From Thalassotalea insulae (GTDB lineage: Bacteria; Pseudomonadota; Gammaproteobacteria; Enterobacterales; Alteromonadaceae), in assembly GCF_030161395.1 (NCBI RefSeq), contig NZ_BSST01000001.1:3100001-3164000 (forward strand): a stretch of 64,000 bases of DNA, in the 5' to 3' direction. Below, piece after piece: positions 18,489 to 25,900 of this stretch (the stretch's first letter is position 1; each line of letters opens with the position of its first letter). A program made the translations under genes and the position numbers. The notes under the pieces were generated by a model. It did no database searches and was not told where the DNA came from. It worked only from the letters and a program-made list of their open reading frames with translations.

Positions 18489-18932
18489 TTAATGGCCATA
18501 ACTCACAACGCGAATAAGCTTCCAATTAAGGTTATCTTTCTTCCATATGTGAATAAACTTAAATATCCCACAATCATTTTTACCCTTTTCCATATGGCAA
18601 AATTGATGGCTTGCCTCTTGAATAGCTCCAAAATTATTAATTGGGAATACTTTTAAAGACTCCTTTATAAGCTTCCTTTTTAACCCCAACTTCTTATCAC
18701 AATTGGACTTTGAAGCTGACATCGTTTGTTCGTAATTCGAGACGCCACCTTTGTCATGATAAAACTCTAATTCTTTTGAAAAAACATTACCCATAACTGT
18801 TAAGTCGCATGAATTAAAAGCGTCGAATAATACTTTATCCATTTGTGATATTTCGTCAAATAGCATCTCATTTTCATTAGAATGCGTATTGAATACTAGA
18901 AAACTTAAAGCTATAAAAATATATATTTTCAT
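18489..18932 (-). CDS. Small secreted NTF2-like (DUF4440-type) protein
   Basis: 147 residues with a signal peptide (IYIFIALSFLVFNTHSNE). The mature part has the SnoaL/DUF4440 NTF2-like layout: an opening helix MDKVLFDAFNSCDLTVMGNVF, then ELEFYHDKGGVSNYEQ, and late strands FKFIHIWKKDNLNWKLIRVVSYGH. Such proteins form small cone-shaped folds, and most are of unknown role. It has no clear promoter of its own and lies between attC-like sequences, as a gene cassette would. Confidence 0.8.
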   Translation of the reverse strand: MKIYIFIALSFLVFNTHSNENEMLFDEISQMDKVLFDAFNSCDLTVMGNVFSKELEFYHDKGGVSNYEQTMSASKSNCDKKLGLKRKLIKESLKVFPINNFGAIQEASHQFCHMEKGKNDCGIFKFIHIWKKDNLNWKLIRVVSYGH

Positions 18933-18963
18933 GATATTTCAGTGATACTCGATTATATGTAAA

Positions 18964-19063
18964 TTAACGCCGCATTAAACGGCAACGTAATGCTTGCTAA
19001 AATGTGAAGCTAAGCGAAACCGAGCAAGCTGTTAGCCGTCCCGCTTTAAATTATTGTATAGGC
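18964..19063 (-). repeat. Candidate integron attC recombination site
   Basis: On the minus strand this ~100-bp stretch starts CCTATACAATAATTTAAAGC right after the small membrane gene's stop, contains GGGACGGCTAACAGCTTGCT, and ends GTTGCCGTTTAATGCGGCGT. The arms GCTTGCT/AGCAAGC and GGCTAAC/GTTGCC pair around a ~25-base centre holding TTTCGCTTAGC. The order and end sequences match Vibrio-type attC sites (GGGAC arm, ...GCGGCGTTA end). No integron integrase is in the window. A covariance-model search is needed to settle it. Confidence 0.55.
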
Positions 19064-19263
19064 TATTTACTCAAGCGATATTTTTTATTGTTAAAGTTAC
19101 AAATAATAGCACCTATGCAAAGGCCAATTATTGGCGTAAAGACAATACCTAGCCCAACAACTCCATACACACCTATCTGATACATATCCAGAAACATTCC
19201 GATGATTGAACCTACTACTAAGCCGAATGAAATGTATGTTGTACGTTTACTCTTTTTCATCAT
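19063..19263 (-). CDS. Small two-helix membrane protein
   Basis: 66 residues. Two hydrophobic segments (YISFGLVVGSIIGMFLD and GVVGLGIVFTPIIGLCIGAII) are bounded by Lys/Arg-rich ends (MMKKSKRTTY at the front, NNKKYRLSK at the end). No family is recognised beyond glycine-zipper-like small membrane proteins. The ATG is the second of two in a row, with a weak GAGGGGC upstream. The stop is immediately followed by the best attC-like sequence of the region, so gene plus site has the form of one integron cassette. Confidence 0.65.
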   Translation of the reverse strand: MMKKSKRTTYISFGLVVGSIIGMFLDMYQIGVYGVVGLGIVFTPIIGLCIGAIICNFNNKKYRLSK

Positions 19264-19333
19264 GCCCCTCTAGTCTAATAAATTAATACTAATTAAAAGT
19301 GATAACTGGAAAACAATCCACTCAATATTTTTG

Positions 19334-19432
19334 ATGAATACAATTATGCATATAACTTATTCGAGAGTATTTTTCTCTGTTGCCTTTTCTTTAGGGCTAG
19401 CTACCATTTTTGTTTTATCTGGCTTAGTTTAA
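19334..19432 (+). CDS. Possible 32-residue single-helix peptide
   Basis: ATG to TAA, 32 residues, with one hydrophobic stretch (FFSVAFSLGLATIFVLSGLV). No convincing ribosome binding site is visible. It may be chance or the start of a gene cut away: the next reading frame is itself a truncated gene. Confidence 0.2.
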   Translation: MNTIMHITYSRVFFSVAFSLGLATIFVLSGLV

Positions 19433-19473
19433 TTCAATTCTTTAAATGCCAAGCTTTCTCTTAATAAAGCATT

Positions 19474-19779
19474 TTGCTAGGTGATGTTATTACCGAAGCT
19501 GATTGGCGGTTATTTACTACGCTGGTGCGCTTTGATCCGGTTTATGTCGGCCACTTTAAGTGTAATAAAAAGCGTATTGTTGATTATCCCAATCTTTGGG
19601 AATACCTACGAGATTTATATCAACAACCTGGCATCGCAGACACCGTAGATATTGACTATATTAAAGAACATTACTATGCCAGTCATAAAACCATCAATCC
19701 GACTCGGGTTATTCCTGTTGGACCTGTAATTGATTTTACTGAGGCACATAAACGCGAGAAATTTACATTGCCAGCGTAA
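19474..19779 (+). pseudogene. C-terminal fragment of glutathionyl-hydroquinone reductase (YqjG/ECM4 family)
   Basis: About 101 residues that match the end of the family's ~320-residue proteins: GDVITEADWRLFTTLVRFDP, KRIVDYPNLWEYLRDLYQ, HYYASHKTINPTRVIPVGP. The N-terminal thioredoxin-like domain with the catalytic Cys is absent, and stop codons lie in frame just before LGDVI. The apparent TTG start is therefore only a convenience of the open frame. This is the stump of a gene whose front was deleted at about 19470, next to the cassette-like region, and it should be inactive. Confidence 0.85.
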
Positions 19780-19875
19780 CAGTGAACCGGAGGGAAAACT
19801 GTGCATCAAGCCATGGTGTGATTGTAAAAGCACTATTAAAGATAAATAACCAGATTTTCAATGAAGGAAACGACG

Positions 19876-21414
19876 ATGAATAAACCTATTATTGCAGCGG
19901 TGGCACCGAAAAAGGTCAGCCTGGAACAAGGGCAAGAGTATTATTTTTGTGCCTGCGGACGTTCTAAAAATCAGCCATTTTGTGATGGCTCTCATGCCGG
20001 TACGGGCTTTAAGCCTAAACCCTTTAGCGCTGAAGAGTCAGGGGATGCGTATTTATGTCAATGCAAACATACGGCGAATGCGCCATTTTGTGATGGCAGC
20101 CATAAACAATTTGATTCAAGCCAAATCGGGCAAGAAGGCCCTGATGTGCAAATTCAAGCCACAGCAACGCCTGTAGCTACCGCGACTAAGGAAGAGCCAA
20201 CCGTAGAATTTATTCACCAATTAGCACGTGAAGGTTTATCAAAAATGGGGCATCACGGCCCTATGGTCTCCATGGGAGTGCCTCGCTATCAATTACCTCA
20301 GTGGGATGATTTACAGTTAATGGTTGCTCAAATGGCCACTAAACCATTGATGGAAGAGGTCAAAGTAAATACTGAATTAGTCATTGGTCCTCGGGCGAAA
20401 AAGCCGCTGAAACTTGATATACCTTTATTTGTTTCTGATATGAGTTTTGGCGCTTTATCTGAAGAAGCCAAAATTGCTTTAGCAACAGGAGCTGAGCGCG
20501 CGGGCACTGGTATATGTTCCGGCGAAGGCGGTATGCTACCCGAAGAGCAGCAAGCGAATTCTAAATACTTTTATGAATTAGCAAGTGCAGGTTTTGGCTA
20601 TGATGAACAAAAGCTTAAAAGCGTACAAGCGTTTCATTTTAAAGGTGGCCAAGGGGCTAAAACCGGCACTGGCGGTCATTTACCTGGCAATAAAAATGTT
20701 GGTAGGATTTCAGAGGTACGCGGTATAGAGGAGGGCACCCCGGCAATTTCTCCACCTACGTTTAAAGATCTAAGTACCACAGCAGATTTTAAAAAATTTG
20801 CCGATAGGGTAAGAGAAATCACAGGGGGCATTCCTATCGGATTTAAACTAAGTGCAAATCATATTGAACAAGATATTCAATTTGCTTTAGATGCCAGTGC
20901 TGATTACATCATTTTAGACGGCCGTGGTGGCGGTACTGGCGCTGCGCCTGAAATATTTAGAGATCACATCAGTGTCCCTACAATTCCGGCGCTAGCTCGT
21001 GCGCGTAAATATTTAGACGAGCAAGGAGCAAGTGAGGTTACATTAATTATTACTGGCGGTTTACGGCTGCCGATTGATTTTGTTAAAGCACTAGCGTTGG
21101 GAGCTGATGGTGTGGCTGTAGCAAATAGCGCCATGCAAGCTATCGGCTGTGTCGCCGCACGCATGTGCAATACCAATAATTGCCCTGCGGGCATAGCAAC
21201 CCAGAAAAAAGATCTGCGCCAGCGTTTAAATGTAGAAAAATCAGCGAACCAATTAAAGAACTACTTTGTAGCATCGACAGAATTAATGTCAGTGATGGCA
21301 AGAGCATGTGGTCATCATTCATTATCTGACTTTAATTCAAAAGATTTAGCAACATGGCATAATGATATGGCGCTATTATCTGGAGTTAGCTACGCGGGAG
21401 TCAGTAAACTTTAA
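19876..21414 (+). CDS. Two CDGSH iron-sulfur domains fused to a glutamate synthase FMN/Fe-S domain
   Basis: 512 residues from the second ATG, preferred because AAGGAAA lies 7 bases before it; an in-frame ATG at 19861 would add five. Residues ~15-85 hold two perfect CDGSH motifs (CACGRSKNQPFCDGSH; CQCKHTANAPFCDGSH), each binding a [2Fe-2S] cluster by three Cys and a His. The rest is the FMN-binding synthase domain of the GltB family: FVSDMSFGALSEEAKIALATG, HFKGGQGAKTGTGGHLPG, DGRGGGTGAAP, and the 3Fe-4S ligands CVAARMCNTNNCP. There is no glutaminase domain and no second subunit nearby. Proteins of this build are seen in bacteria, but their reaction is not firmly known; an FMN oxidoreductase role is inferred. 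Confidence 0.9.
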   Translation: MNKPIIAAVAPKKVSLEQGQEYYFCACGRSKNQPFCDGSHAGTGFKPKPFSAEESGDAYLCQCKHTANAPFCDGSHKQFDSSQIGQEGPDVQIQATATPVATATKEEPTVEFIHQLAREGLSKMGHHGPMVSMGVPRYQLPQWDDLQLMVAQMATKPLMEEVKVNTELVIGPRAKKPLKLDIPLFVSDMSFGALSEEAKIALATGAERAGTGICSGEGGMLPEEQQANSKYFYELASAGFGYDEQKLKSVQAFHFKGGQGAKTGTGGHLPGNKNVGRISEVRGIEEGTPAISPPTFKDLSTTADFKKFADRVREITGGIPIGFKLSANHIEQDIQFALDASADYIILDGRGGGTGAAPEIFRDHISVPTIPALARARKYLDEQGASEVTLIITGGLRLPIDFVKALALGADGVAVANSAMQAIGCVAARMCNTNNCPAGIATQKKDLRQRLNVEKSANQLKNYFVASTELMSVMARACGHHSLSDFNSKDLATWHNDMALLSGVSYAGVSKL

Positions 21415-21456
21415 AGACAAGAAAATATTGACTAGATACAGAAAAGCTCAGCTAAT

Positions 21457-21495
21457 GCTGTCATATCGCTCACCTTAAGTGAACGGCATGACAGC
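21457..21495. other. Stem-loop after the CDGSH fusion gene
   Basis: GCTGTCAT (21457-21464) pairs with ATGACAGC (21488-21495), with an inner TCAC/GTGA pair. It lies 43 bases after the stop but has no T tract, so it may be a weak terminator or an RNA 3'-end protecting hairpin. Confidence 0.45.
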
Positions 21496-21623
21496 TAATC
21501 TAACCATTTTATATTGACTTCAAATTCTAAGAGCTGCGACATGATAAGTTGCCTTCATTGTATAGATGTTTATCTTTTTATAGTGACCGAGGCTCTCAGT
21601 ATACCTGTTAGCGTTATCATGGG

Positions 21624-21859
21624 TTGCTATGGGCTAACCAAATAGTGGCTGGGGCTTGTTTAGATAATGTGGTTGTTGAAAGCCTTTTTGCTCGTGTGAA
21701 AAATGAATGGCTGCTAAATGTTTACCATTTAACCAGAAAAAGCATGAAAGTCGATGTTGAAAAATACATCCATATGATAATTCGGTTCGGTTACATACGA
21801 CGTTACATGATATGTCGCCAATTGAGTTTAAAAGTGTAAGGAAAAAGTGTGTGGCCTAG
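21624..21859 (+). pseudogene. Remnant of an IS3-family transposase (OrfB C-terminus, frameshifted)
   Basis: The first frame reads ACLDNVVVESLFARVKNEWLLN, the IS3 integrase-core stretch around the catalytic Glu. At about 21776 the reading moves to another frame, which continues NSVRLHTTLHDMSPIEFK and then RKKC to a stop at 21859. This is the standard end of such transposases. The first two catalytic Asp residues, OrfA and the terminal repeats are not present. It differs from the IS3 element at 40651 and is an old scar. Confidence 0.85.
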
Positions 21860-21942
21860 CTTGACCAGCCCAGCGATGCCCATACTTAAGTGTTAAACCA
21901 AGTTTAGCTTACTGGTTATATTAGTGTTCAGTTTCGATAGTT

Positions 21943-22209
21943 TTATTTATTATTCCGGTAGTATTTATAATCCTTACCCAAGTACCACTTAATTAACTTA
22001 TAGAACAAAGGATAGGCTATCAAACCTAAAACAAGATAGAGTCCTGCTCCAACAAAACCCAATAATACCAAAAAGCTAACTGTTGCAACAATTGCGGCCT
22101 TTTTAGATGGTAACGTAATGGAATAATGCAAAGCCGTTTCTCTAATTGTCCATAAAAATATCCCTATAGAAATAAACAAAATAAACCAAATAGACAAAAT
22201 AAAATTCAT
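21943..22209 (-). CDS. Small membrane protein, two to three helices, unknown role
   Basis: 88 residues if begun at the ATG at 22209, chosen because a hydrophobic helix starts at once (MNFILSIWFILFISIGIFLW) and AGGAAC precedes it. An in-frame ATG at 22272 would add 21 polar residues. A second hydrophobic block (AAIVATVSFLVLLGFVGAGLY) and a third (VLGLIAYPLFYKLI) follow, then a basic tail (YLGKDYKYYRNNK). No family is recognised. Confidence 0.55.
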   Translation of the reverse strand: MNFILSIWFILFISIGIFLWTIRETALHYSITLPSKKAAIVATVSFLVLLGFVGAGLYLVLGLIAYPLFYKLIKWYLGKDYKYYRNNK

Positions 22210-22360
22210 GTTCCTAAATTCCTCTGTTAATCTCACGTAAGATATGAATGTAGGGTTGACAATCGATTTCATCAGCGTGCCCAGGTGGTCTTCGCCCGAG
22301 CTAGGGTATTTGAATGGCTAAACTTTCTCTAATTCCCTGCTTCAACAACCACTGCTGGTA

Positions 22361-22652
22361 TTAACCCATCCGGATATACCCCTTGCCCAATAGATGGGAC
22401 AGCCAGTAGCGAATGTATTTAATCTCTTGTTGTCTTGAAACGGGCTTATGTACTTCGATACCTGAATAATGATCAACTTGTTTTTGAGTCAAGTTAACTG
22501 GTATCGATTTTTTTAACCAATCACAGGAGCTTAACGCAATAGGCGAAATTAACGCCCGATATTGATGGTGTCAGTTTCTTTGCGAAAAGCTTATACCAGC
22601 GCCAATCTAAGGCAATTAATGCACTGATTGTTTCTGGCTCAAGCCTCCACAT
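22361..22652 (-). pseudogene. Decayed, frameshifted ORF of unknown family
   Basis: Minus-strand reading gives MWRLEPETISALIALDWRWY and on to a stop at 22521. An overlapping frame continues from about 22568 with protein-like sequence (DWLKKSIPVNLTQKQVDHYS, then EIKYIRYWLSHLLGKGYIR) to the stop at 22361. Both halves look like real protein and together suggest one gene of about 110 residues broken by a frameshift. I do not recognise the family. This fills most of the gap before the OmpA-like gene. Confidence 0.35.
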
Positions 22653-22657
22653 AGCCG

Positions 22658-23641
22658 TTATATTGCCTTGTCGGAAATAATAATTTCTACTCGTCGATTA
22701 ATTTGACGTCCCATGACCGAGTCATTAGTAGCAATGGGGGAATTTTTCCCCTTTCCCAGCGTAGTCATACGACCATCTGCAATACCTTTACCTAGTAAAT
22801 AAGACTTTACTGATTCAGCACGCTGCTTTGACAGTATGACATTATACTCATCATTGCCGACATTATCGGTATAGCCTTCAATCAGTAATTGACGATCTTG
22901 GTATTTGTTAAGAAATAATGATATCTGATTGAGATCTCCAGACATGTTATTAACTAGGTCTGACTTGCCAAATTCAAATAGCAAATCCCCTAAGGTCAGC
23001 ACCATGCCGCGATCAGTTTTTTTGGCATTAAGTTCAACAAGTTGTTGCTCTAATGCGCTATTTCGTTTTTCAGCGTCCAACATATTTTCTCGACTAAGCT
23101 TAGCTTCTTGTGTTTGAGCATTAAGTTGCTTTTTTAATTCTGTACTGCGTTTTTCAGCGCTCAACATATTTTTTCGACTAAGCTTAGCTTCCTGTGTTTG
23201 AGCATTAAGCTGCGTAGTTAATTCTGTACCGCGTTTTTCTGCGTTTAACATCTTTGTGCGAGCTAAGTAAGCTTCACGTGAGCGAGAATCAAGGCGAGCG
23301 GTTTCACTTTGCTCGTTTAACCCAGCACGTTGATCTTCAAGTAGACGACGTTGCGCAAGCGCTAAGGCAATTTCGACTTTATGATCAGCGATAAAGACCC
23401 GGTGCTCAGCGAGTTGTTGGTTTTTTTCTGGCACTTCAGCAATACGGGTTGCACTTTCTGCTTCTTTAATGGCTACTTGTGCCCGACTGGCTAATGCGGA
23501 ATTTGCTTGTAGCGCAGATAATTTTTGACGCACTATATCGGCACCGTCCGGTTGTGTTGGTGCCACTGAACAAGACATTGTTAACATTATCGCGGTGGTT
23601 AGCACGACTAGTTTTTGAGGTTTTAACGGTAAATTTTTCAT
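22658..23641 (-). CDS. OmpA-family peptidoglycan-binding lipoprotein with coiled-coil repeat linker
   Basis: 327 residues with a lipobox near residue 24 (LTMSC). The N-terminal region (DIVRQKLSALQANSALASRA) resembles DUF4398. Residues ~120-205 are a charged coiled coil made of 28-residue repeats (LNAQTQEAKLSR twice). The C-terminal ~110 residues form an OmpA-C domain (LGDLLFEFGKSDL, LIEGYTDNVGNDEYNVILSKQRAESVKSYL, GRQINRRVEIII) that binds diaminopimelate in peptidoglycan. It likely tethers the outer membrane to the wall. It overlaps the preceding DUF4398 gene by 4 bp (ATGA), so the two are cotranslated. Confidence 0.9.
   Translation of the reverse strand: MKNLPLKPQKLVVLTTAIMLTMSCSVAPTQPDGADIVRQKLSALQANSALASRAQVAIKEAESATRIAEVPEKNQQLAEHRVFIADHKVEIALALAQRRLLEDQRAGLNEQSETARLDSRSREAYLARTKMLNAEKRGTELTTQLNAQTQEAKLSRKNMLSAEKRSTELKKQLNAQTQEAKLSRENMLDAEKRNSALEQQLVELNAKKTDRGMVLTLGDLLFEFGKSDLVNNMSGDLNQISLFLNKYQDRQLLIEGYTDNVGNDEYNVILSKQRAESVKSYLLGKGIADGRMTTLGKGKNSPIATNDSVMGRQINRRVEIIISDKAI
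23071..23290 (-). repeat. 84-bp tandem repeat in the OmpA-like gene
   Basis: The same ~45-base core (CAGCGYYYAACAT...CGACTAAGCTTAGC) begins at 23071 and 23155, and a diverged third copy begins at 23239. The spacing is exactly 84 bp, or 28 codons. It encodes the coiled-coil linker, and copy number could vary by recombination. Confidence 0.85.
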
Positions 23642-24072
23642 TTTAGCTCTCCTTTATTGCGCTGCATTTCCTGTTTCAAGACGTCAATGCTTTTTATCAT
23701 GTCTTTGTTGATTTGGTCGGCTTTTATGTAAGCGGTTTTTGCCGAAGCGAGTTCGGCGCTTATCTTAGATTCATCGGCAAGGTACTTAGCAAGCTTCATG
23801 TTTTTTTTGTGTTCGGCAGCGCGGGCGGCAGTTAACTTGTCACGCGCTTGGCTTAACTCCGGCAGCGCATAGCCCGACAGTCGATTTTGATCCGCATTAT
23901 CAATGGCAAATTGTGCGGCTTGCATCGCTTGACTTGGATCTTGTTTATTTAATGCGCACGCTGAAAAGGTGAGTACCAATAGTAGGGGGGCTGTCTTAAT
24001 AAAAATGCTGATAACCTTACTATTACCTCGGGATGACATATCGCCGTTTACGGCTTGTTTTTTCATTTTCAT
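23638..24072 (-). CDS. DUF4398 lipoprotein
   Basis: 144 residues. After a basic n-region and the hydrophobic LLLVLTFSAC lipobox (Cys ~40), the mature protein is an all-helical DUF4398 domain: SQAMQAAQFAIDNADQNRLS, YALPELSQARDKLTAARAAE, KLAKYLADESKISAELASAK. DUF4398 genes commonly lie beside OmpA-like genes, as here, where the stop overlaps the next start by 4 bp. Its role is unknown; a periplasmic partner of the wall-binding OmpA-like protein is inferred. The start could be the first or third codon (MKMKK); TCCTCTGAGGATA hairpin-like sequence and GAGGAAATCACC precede it. Confidence 0.85.
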   Translation of the reverse strand: MKMKKQAVNGDMSSRGNSKVISIFIKTAPLLLVLTFSACALNKQDPSQAMQAAQFAIDNADQNRLSGYALPELSQARDKLTAARAAEHKKNMKLAKYLADESKISAELASAKTAYIKADQINKDMIKSIDVLKQEMQRNKGELK

Positions 24073-24220
24073 GGTGATTTCCTCTGAGGATACAGGGTAT
24101 CCATCCGTTTTTAATGCACCAATGTAACTTAAATGCTTTCGCTAGGTCGGTTCTGTAACGTACAGACCAAGATAAAAAATGCCGCTAATCTACCGTTAAT
24201 GTCATTAACAGGAAGACCTC

Positions 24221-24367
24221 ATGCTAGAAACAATAGCTATTGTATTAATTATTTTATGGGCGCTGGGGCTGTTTTCTGCTTATAGCCTGGGCGGATTGAT
24301 TCATATCCTTTTAGTCTTAGCGTTAATTATTGTTGTTGTTAGGATGATACAAGGTAGGAGGTTGTAA
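24221..24367 (+). CDS. lmo0937-family small membrane protein
   Basis: 48 residues: MLETIAIVLIILWALGLFSA, then YSLGGLIHILLVLALIIVVV and RMIQGRRL. This is the compact two-helix pattern (LGG-IHILLV-IQGRR) of the lmo0937/DUF5670 family, widespread in stress-related clusters and of unknown mechanism. AGGAAG lies 6 bases before the ATG. It ends one base before the next ATG, so the two small membrane genes form a pair. Confidence 0.88.
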   Translation: MLETIAIVLIILWALGLFSAYSLGGLIHILLVLALIIVVVRMIQGRRL

Positions 24368-24368
24368 C

Positions 24369-24587
24369 ATGAGTCTGCAAAAAATAATCGCTACCATGTT
24401 AATTATTATGGGTATTATCGGACTGGCCTATGGCGGGTTTAGTTACACCAGCGATGTCCATCAGGCTGACATAGGTTCGTTACACATGTCACTTTCAGAA
24501 ACGCAAGATATCAATATTCCGATATGGGCCGGTGTGACATTTATTATTGCTGGCGGTGTACTGTTGCTATTACCTAAAAAGCTTTAG
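24369..24587 (+). CDS. Small membrane protein (DUF3185-like)
   Basis: 72 residues with an N-terminal helix (IIATMLIIMGIIGLAYGGFS), a polar middle (YTSDVHQADIGSLHMSLSE) and a C-terminal helix (WAGVTFIIAGGVLLLLPKKL). The pattern is common among DUF3185-like proteins that travel with lmo0937-type and CsbD-type genes. GGTAGGAGG overlaps the end of the preceding gene and acts as ribosome binding site. Function unknown. Confidence 0.75.
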   Translation: MSLQKIIATMLIIMGIIGLAYGGFSYTSDVHQADIGSLHMSLSETQDINIPIWAGVTFIIAGGVLLLLPKKL

Positions 24588-24842
24588 CAGAATTGCTAAA
24601 TCCGAATTTTATTAATTTATTTAACATTGATTTATCTAACACTGGGCGAGGGCTTTTGAGACCAGAGCTTAGCAGCCCCTACGAATAATGGAATCTTTAT
24701 CTGGCAGAGTAGCGTATCATGTTTGCTAGTGTCGTGTGTCAACTTGTGTCTTACAGAGATACTTTCGCTATTTACGATACTTACAACTACACTGTTTATG
24801 TACCGCTGCAGGTATTTATTACGTATAAAAAGGGATGTGGAT

Positions 24843-25616
24843 ATGATCAAGGCCAATAAGAGTATCCCTATTCCTATCATTATCCCTGCACCTGAACCAA
24901 AGCAAAACCATCTAATTGCCACTTTATCTAGTGAGGTGCAAAAACGCCTGATACCGCATCTTCAACTGGTTCATTTACCCCTAGGTAAAGTGCTTTATGA
25001 ATCTGGCGATACTTTACATTACGCGTATTTTCCCACTGACTGCATTATTTCCTTACTTTATGTTACGTTAGACGGCGCTTCGGCAGAAATATCTGTTATC
25101 GGTAACGAAGGTATTTTAGGGACAACGTTGTTTATGGGCGGTGAAAGTACCCCCAGTAGAGCGGTTGTCCAAAGCGCAGGACATGCCTATCGTATATCAG
25201 CACAAAAATTTAAGGATGAATTTGCGTTGCATAGCGACATGATGACCTTACTTTTGCTTTATACACAAGTGTTGATCACCCAAATGGCGCAAACTGCGGT
25301 GTGCAATCGTCATCACTCTGTTGATCAGCAACTGTGTCGTTGGATATTATTGTCTTTGGATCGTTTACCGACTAATCATTTGATCATGACTCAAGAATTA
25401 ATTGCCAATATGTTGGGTGTGCGCCGGGAAAGTGTTACCGATGCTGCGGGGAAACTGCAAAAACTCGGCATTATTTCTTACCATCGTGGCCATATTATTG
25501 TGCATGATCGCGCGAAACTCGAGCAATTGAGTTGTGAGTGTTACGCGGTAGTAAAAAAAGAGAGTGAGCGTTTATTGCCAGAAATACACACTCGCCAAGC
25601 GCTCACTTGCAACTAG
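24843..25616 (+). CDS. Crp/Fnr-family transcriptional regulator
   Basis: About 257 residues from the ATG at 24843. The frame is open from 24723, but the extra 40 residues are hydrophobic and unlike the family. A cyclic-nucleotide-binding-like beta-roll fills residues ~20-145 (LGKVLYESGDTLHYAYFPTD, GNEGILGTTLFMGGESTPSR). A long dimer helix follows, then a winged helix at ~185-235 whose recognition part is LTQELIANMLGVRRESVTDA-like. No FNR cysteines are present, and the cAMP-binding Arg pattern is not evident, so the ligand is unknown. It stands beside the envelope-stress genes and ends two bases before a MITE. Confidence 0.88.
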   Translation: MIKANKSIPIPIIIPAPEPKQNHLIATLSSEVQKRLIPHLQLVHLPLGKVLYESGDTLHYAYFPTDCIISLLYVTLDGASAEISVIGNEGILGTTLFMGGESTPSRAVVQSAGHAYRISAQKFKDEFALHSDMMTLLLLYTQVLITQMAQTAVCNRHHSVDQQLCRWILLSLDRLPTNHLIMTQELIANMLGVRRESVTDAAGKLQKLGIISYHRGHIIVHDRAKLEQLSCECYAVVKKESERLLPEIHTRQALTCN

Positions 25617-25617
25617 T

Positions 25618-25888
25618 CTAGAGCGTGTTGATCTTTGAGGTACAAATTTTGTTCAATTTGAGCGTGCTTTGATCGCGACGCTCGGTTCGTAGCATAGTTG
25701 TTCTATGTAAAAATCGAGCAACAATGAGCAAAGTACGCTCAATTGAACCCTTTGGGCAACGCCTGTTTAACATTTATACTGTGTTATCGCCTTACTTGAG
25801 GAGAATAACTACACTACGAAGGCGCTGCCTTGTCTAAATGCTAAACAGTCAGCTGCAAAAATGAACAGCAAAGATCAACACGCTCTAG
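25618..25888. mobile_element. 271-bp MITE with 20-bp perfect terminal inverted repeats
   Basis: CTAGAGCGTGTTGATCTTTG (25618-25637) is repeated in inverse at 25869-25888 without mismatch. Inside, a second long imperfect palindrome (about 25651-25747: TTCAATTTGAGCGTGCTTTG against CAAAGTACGCTCAATTGAA, apex CATAG-TTG-TTCTATG) can fold into a hairpin. There is no coding frame of note. The element sits just after the Crp-like stop. CTAG at each tip is itself a palindrome and may be the target duplication. It would be moved by a transposase encoded elsewhere. Confidence 0.85.
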
Positions 25889-25900
25889 TAAAAGTTGGCG

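Noticed and set aside
21943..22272. Another integron cassette (small membrane gene)
   Set aside because: I found no attC-like arms after its stop codon or before its start.
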